Assembly: GCA_021030915.1 (NCBI GenBank)
Contig: JAGEMR010000023.1
Span: forward strand, 1-64,000
Reading direction: 5' to 3'
DNA length: 64,000 nucleotides
Origin: Astrothelium macrocarpum
Taxonomy: Eukaryota > Ascomycota > Dothideomycetes > Trypetheliales > Trypetheliaceae
Position 1 is the stretch's first letter. Each line of letters starts with the position of its first letter. This document shows, in pieces, positions 58,290 through 64,000 of the stretch. The notes under the pieces are model-generated. The model worked only from the letters and a program-made list of their open reading frames with translations, made no database searches and was not told where the DNA came from. A program made the translations under genes and the position numbers.

Positions 58290-58643
58290 AGAGGTAGTCA
58301 GTCTCAGTGTTTCTCTTGGTCGAGAAGCAATGAAGGTGTTGTTGGAAGCTAAGTGACTTATGCTGTTGGAGCTTGGAGAGCTCTGAAAGCTCGGTGCGGA
58401 GGAACGGACCCTTCATTCCCTGTTAAACCTGCTACGCAACAGGTGATTGAAGATCGTGAACTTCATTATTAACAATGATTATAATCAATATGAGTCTGAT
58501 TTTAAATTATCAGTGTTCATAGGCGATCGTCTAGTCCAGCTATACCTAGCGAGATCTCAATTCAGATTCGACCAAGATCCGTGAATTCTGGTCCAGCCGC
58601 AAACACTTCGTCTACGTGCTTTTGACCCCGAGGAAAAAGTCAC
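58290..58643. other. Intergenic
   Basis: 354 bp holding the promoter of the small mitochondrial-type gene and the 3' flank of Dop1. Nothing else seen. Confidence 0.45.
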
Positions 58644-61600
58644 TCAAACAATGGTCACATCATCGCAAATATCCTTCAATACCAATTTTTCACAATGCTC
58701 CAGGTCCGGACTCCCCATCCCATAAACGCCTTCAAATGTCGCAATGCTCAAGTGGCCGAACCATGGCGTTAACAGCTTGATCACAACCTCGGACTTATCC
58801 ATCTTCTTCAGGTCGATGGCATCATCAACCTCCAAAAGCATCCTCCGTTTCGCTCCCATATCGCTTTGCCGGGTCGCAGAGAGACCAGTTCCGGGACTCG
58901 TCTGGCCTAACGAGCCTAACTCATCTGAAATTTCGTCCACCAATGCGGTTGGACGCCAGTCAGATGGCCGATAGACTGCATCAATCGTGTCCGTCACGTA
59001 GAGCCATTCCAGTAATTGAAAGTCATCAGGGACAATGGTGATTAGTAGATCAAGTAATTTACAAGCTTGTAAGAGAGCTAATGTGTTGTATGTTTCTTGT
59101 GTTTGCGTGTCGGAGTCTGGTAGCAAGGAAGAGAGTACGGCATGGAGCTCAGAATTGATAATGGGCCAAAGCCGAGCGAGTTGGGTTGGAGCAATGCGAA
59201 GTATCAAAGCCTGAAGTAGCACATAAAGGTCGGCGCGAGTAGCGCATGACGGAGACGACGTTGATGTAGCGGCAAGCAGGTCGACAAGCTTTTCTTGAAT
59301 CAGTGGGATGTGCTGGACATGGCTGTCTTCATCGCTAGCCATTACCAAAAGTGCGATTCTTCGAAGATTAAGCTGGGTTTTGCGATCGGCCTCAAGTCGA
59401 GCAGACACAGCACCGACTCCAAAGACAATGCCTGCTGTAGTTGGTGAGGATGTGCGTGAGAGTAGATCAGGTATGCGATCTTTGTCATTCATGGAGAACT
59501 GTCGAAGTATGGGGATCCATCCTGACTCGATGATGTCTAACGGCGATGCAAAGAATTTGGCATCACTGAATGCGTCATTAACTTCCCGTTTCCATGATCT
59601 GGCCGATTGCGGTATCCGAGTAAGTTGGTAGAGCAAGTCTAAAGTTGCTTTTGTAACGTTCTCCGGGAAGCTTTTGGAACGGAATATTGGATTTAGAACA
59701 CTAGTACAGATACTGTTCCCTGCCGCAGCGATACGATCGTTAGTATCGAGAATAAGGCCCAGTTTCGGGATTGCTGAAGCGAGTATTTCCACGACATCCA
59801 GTGACGTGCTTGACCGGGTTTCCGCTTGTGATCTTGGTTTATCAGATGCCGAAGAAGACGGAAGATCAATGACAGAGCCCCGTGTAGTGAATGTTGCTGT
59901 GAGCAACCGAGTAAAAAGGTCCTGCGTCAAGATTAGAAATAATGGATTTAAATTGATGCATTACTGCTTACACTTAATTCACGCCGCATCCTCCTCTGGT
60001 CCCCGAAGCTTGTATTATCTAGTTTCTGTGCCAGCACGACCGTAAATTCCAAAAGCCCTGGTAGAATCTGCCGGTGAGGCATTGGATTTGCAAGAACATC
60101 ACGAAGAAAGGTCATACAGTCAGGCCAGATTTCATCCATTGCATCATCCTCGATAGACTTAGTGTAGCCTATGAGAAATCCGATCAGCTCGATATCGGAG
60201 AGCTTTGAGGTGAGTGTTGTAATGCGTGTTTGTTCAAGAGCATGTGGATTTGTCCGGCCGTAGATTGCGTTGAATATAGCAGGAATCGTATTTTTAGGCC
60301 GCGAGCCATCAAGAACATGGAGTAGATTGAATGTGGGTGCTTTTTGTTCCTCGGATGAAGAACACCATATCATGGCCAGAGTTTCTAAGCATTCTAGAGG
60401 TTCAGCAGCGAAGAGATGTTCTAGTATACGTCTGGCCCGATTCCGCATTCTCAGCGACGTGTATCCAAAGGTTGCTACTGAACTGGCATCTTGGGTTTGG
60501 CTGCCTTGATTGTACCCTGCCCAAGACCAGATGGAAAAAGAAATACGAACGGTGTCTTGGAACGAAAGTAGGACTGCTAGCCGATTGTTCGCTGAAGGAG
60601 AACGATTTTGAGTTATCTCTGGAGACAAGAAGCCAGTCACCATGTTTCCAAAGAAGCTCTGAGGCTGATCGGGCGACTTTGCGCCTGCAGACTTGGCTTC
60701 ATCCGCCAGTAGTCGCTCGTGAGAGCGCGCAAGTATCTGCTCGAGACCATTGAGGAGCGATATCAATGTCGGTTCGGGTGATACTTCTTTAGCTGTACTC
60801 GATTCAATAAAAACTAATTTAAGAGCAGAAAAAACCAAGCTGATCTGCTTGCAAAAAGACTCAACAAGGGGTATCAAGTTTTGAAAGATTGTTTCCTCAT
60901 AAATGACCAGGACTTCGGTTAGAAAGTCCACCCAATCGTCTAGCAAGAACCGGCTTGACGGAGATGTAAATCCAAGACGGATACATTCGATCAACCGCGC
61001 TGGAGGTTGTGATATGGTCATGGCAATTTGCTCGCCCTCAGACCTCTCGTTCTGGAGAGAAAGCCGCGAAGCGACGCTATTGGCTCGAGTGTGCCTTCTC
61101 AAACGGCTAGTAACTGGCACGTCTTGTACACGAAGTTTTGAGGCTGAGATGACGATATCTAGCATTAGCGGTTGTAAGTCCGGTTCCTTTTCTTGGATAG
61201 CAACAATAAGCATGTCCAATAGAAGATTTTCAATTCCGAGTTCCCGCAATGGGCTTGCATAGGGGCCACAAACGATTTGCTGTAACAGTTGCAACGCGAT
61301 TCGACGGATTGACATTGCTGTTAGACTCGTATAGGATTCGATGGAGGTCTCCCGGGCTTTGAGAACCTGGAGCGACATTTGAACAAGAAACGCCTGAAGG
61401 CTGATAACTTCGGAATCGTCGGATTTTTTATTCGATATCGTGATGGTAGCCCCTGCCAAAGTAATCCAGATTTGCTCAGACGAGATTTTCACAAGATGAT
61501 AAAGGTGACGCAGGAGATTTAGACATTCAGGAGAATCATCAACATCGCCGTCCAGGGTGTCAACTCGAGAGTCTGGATCGTTGCTCATCATTCGGTCTAT

Positions 61601-64000
61601 AATATTCAAAGAGCGTAGGCCCCGGACCAAGACCAAGAACACCTCGCTAACGGATGGCAGCGATCTCAACCATGACGAGACAAAATCGTACAATTCTGTA
61701 TCCTCATCTACAAGCCAATCGAGCAGTAGAAGCAAAGGTCGCGTGAGGATACGAGAAAAGTCTTGCTGTATAGGTACATCTCCCGGTAATGTAGAACTTG
61801 AACCACGGTGATGACCCCTTGCTCTATCTCCACGAGCTCCCTGCAGCTGAATACTGTGAGTCCACAATACACCAAAACGCCTGGCAGCGTCTAGTTGTGC
61901 TTTACTGATGGACTGGTCAGACGAAGTATCTGGGCTGGAAATCGATGATGTAACTACTGCTTCGATGAGTCTTGCAGGAGATGTGATCATCTCCAACTGG
62001 CGAAGGTGACGAACTGCTTCAACGTGATATTTGGGGAAAGCTGGTGATAGATGCCGCCAAAAGAGGTTAACAAGTAGTAGCACAACGGATTTCACATCTT
62101 CGCTCTTTTTGCTTGATTTCAAAGCACCAGTGCGATGAAATGACATTAACAGTCCGCTAATGGCTGAGGCCACTGAGAACGAACCTACAAGAATTTGAGA
62201 CTCGGCTGTCAAATCGGCCAAAACTATTTGGAAAGCTGGCAATAGATTTAGACGTCCTTGCACGCTCGAGTTGCGCATCTTCAATACCAAAGTAGACATT
62301 ATCTTTCCAAGCTCTTCAACTGAACCTCGGTTTTCCGGCGAGGTCAGGGCCTGTTGTAGAAGATCTTGGACAATGCCAAATAAAGCCGGACCGATATCTC
62401 TGGATGATAAAGGGGGACTGGTGAAGCCAAGATTTCCCCTCTCTTGAACATAGAAGTGATGAATACTACTGAGTAGAGTTTCAACCTTGTGCGACGATGG
62501 CAATGCTGTTCCAAATTCACTATCTCCATTAATCGTCTCTGATTTGAATGCACGCTCGGGGATCATGCTCAGTAGACTCTCTGCGATGCTAAGGGACAAT
62601 TTCAACTGTTCGCCGCCCATGTTTGCATTCCGAATAAACTTTTGTTGGACGATTGACAGTAATGCCAGGGTGGCTATAGGTATGTGGCACACAAGCATTT
62701 CCTCTTCTCGAATGTTGAATTTCGTAATAATGAACTCGACTAGTTTCAGTTGCCCGATGGCCTCTGATATTTTGACATCGTTGAGTCCAGCGGCTATTAA
62801 CCGCACAATCTCACCCCAAATAAGCCCGCTTTCTACTCCATCAAAGAAAATGTTGGCACTTCGTTGTACTTCGTCAATTTCTTCCTTGTTCCCGACTTGA
62901 CTATAAGTATACGCGCTTCTTATGGCTGGAGCGAATATGTCGGTGACAAGAAGTCCCCCAACCTCCCAGCGATCCATTAATGACAGACAAAGACGGAATG
63001 GTTTGGCACGTTCGACAGGATTCACTTTCCCATTTTCAATCATGTTGAGTAGGTAACGGCGCAAAGAATTAAATCCATAGTGCGTAAAGTAAATTGCCGT
63101 AGCTGAAACTTTCATGTCTTGTGTTACTGATGCGAGTTCATTTGCCCCTTCTGCATCAGCTGCCGGCTCCGGTCCAAGTAACCATGCCCAAAGCCTACGA
63201 TTAAGACTCATGTCCCTTCTTGTGACAACACCTATGGCTGCCCCTACAAGAAGTTCCAGATCTTTGCCGTTTATCTTGTGTTGGAGGATAGGCGAGTCCA
63301 GAGGCACATGCGTTACAAGCAAATCCAGAAAGCCGCGCTGTATGAGTATTTGAGGATCAGCTAATCCGGATGCAAAACAACGAACTAGCAAACCTGGTTC
63401 AGGAGATACGACGGATTGCGCTTCGCTGGACAATTGATTGAAATCATTATCCGGGGGCGCTTCACCATTACCAACTATGCTAGCTCGACGTCTTGGATTG
63501 CCTAATTTGGGCAACCTTCGAGCCAAGTATGCCAGCGCGCCTTGTCTTCTCGTGGAGCTGGTAATCGAAGCCAGAAAAAAGCATTGCCAAAAGAAATCAT
63601 CTCCACCGGCATGATCTGGTTCTATATCCGACGTTGGTCGACTTTGAATGGCCATCTTCATCTTATCAACCAACGCTAAAGTGCGATCGAAATCCTCACT
63701 GGTCTCTTCCTCCAAGCCGGGCAAAAGGCTGAGTATTACAGACTTAAGAGCAGGTCGAAGTGCACTGACATGGAGTTTGACAAGGTGTTCCTCGAGGAGT
63801 CCAAGGTAGAGTGGTCGGACAGTGAGTGAGGCGAAAGATAGGACGGATGAGAGGCCAGGGAAATAGAGGTGTAGATCCTGAGAAAGTGCTTGGCTCTATT
63901 GCAGAAAGCCCATCAGCCATTTGGGGTTGGACATGGTCCATTAACAAACCTACACCAATTAGGGAGAAGATGTATGCATAGACTTCCAAGGCTTTTTGGT
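58644..64000 (-). CDS. DOP1: Dopey/Dop1-like trafficking protein, 5' end cut off
   Basis: Three exons are in the window: 64000-63954 (partial), 63895-59972 and 59921-58644, joined in phase 0, about 1748 residues. The first visible residues, LEVYAYIFSLIG, then SQALSQDLHLYFPGLSSVL and FASLTVRPLYLGLLEEHL, are the conserved Dopey N-terminal domain; roughly the first 100 residues lie beyond the edge. The rest is a long helical-repeat protein without enzymatic motifs. Dop1 works with Mon2 and the flippase Neo1 in endosome-Golgi traffic, and its Aspergillus relative DopA affects morphogenesis. The two introns seen are 57 and 50 nt. Confidence 0.92.

Noticed and set aside
1..64000. Transposons, CRISPR arrays, rRNA and tRNA genes
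   Set aside because: No transposase or reverse-transcriptase motifs, terminal repeats, spaced repeats or RNA-gene folds were found by eye.

Overview
The window is nuclear DNA from a filamentous ascomycete (Pezizomycotina). Genes are monocistronic on both strands. Introns are mostly 47-130 nt with GT..AG ends and fungal branch sites; one near 2166 reads TACTAAC. The gene content is typical of moulds: a CM1-domain MTOC scaffold, Vts1, PalB/Rim13, a Zn2Cys6 regulator, DUF6594 and two secreted GH16 glucanases. I cannot fix the class or genus. Most gene models below were assembled by hand by joining reading frames across splice sites, so small errors at exon ends are possible.

Layout. The left edge carries a kinase-like remnant (3-455). 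Next are a CM1-domain MTOC protein (738-5550, -), a GH16 glucanase (6030-7046, -) and Vts1 (7642-9621, -). A gene-poor 3.8 kb stretch precedes a C2H2 factor (13432-14342, +). A SprT/GCNA-type protease (16607-18637, +) and a D-serine dehydratase (19422-20979, +) follow. The dehydratase converges on an uncharacterised coiled-coil protein (21008-22815, -), which diverges from a second conserved unknown (22972-24710, +). A 1582-residue disordered protein (25570-30318, +), a small ORF (31022-31456, +) and a Thr/Ala-rich secreted protein (32018-32688, -) complete the left half.

From 33.9 to 43.4 kb lies an accessory block: a secreted type-B carboxylesterase, a Zn2Cys6 regulator with a one-base frameshift, the C-terminal stub of a berberine-bridge-type FAD oxidase, a DUF6594 membrane protein and a salicylate-hydroxylase-type FAD monooxygenase. 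With two of the five broken, it looks like an eroded catabolic or secondary-metabolism locus. A second GH16 gene (45441-46481, -) sits in a long gene-poor stretch beyond it.

The right end is dense housekeeping: a Wss1-type protease (48504-49967, -), an eight-exon oxysterol-binding protein (50583-52366, -), PalB (53261-55953, -), a peroxisomal adenine-nucleotide-type carrier (56394-57482, +), a 121-residue mitochondrial-type protein (57796-58289, -) and most of Dopey/Dop1 (58644-64000, -, cut by the window edge).

Functional threads: two unrelated DNA-protein-crosslink protease families (SprT/GCNA and Wss1) lie about 30 kb apart; membrane traffic and lipid transfer are represented by Dop1, the OSBP and the carrier; alkaline-pH sensing by PalB; polarity, microtubules and mRNA control by the CM1 protein and Vts1. 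I found no CRISPR array, tRNA, rRNA, intact transposon or obvious virus.
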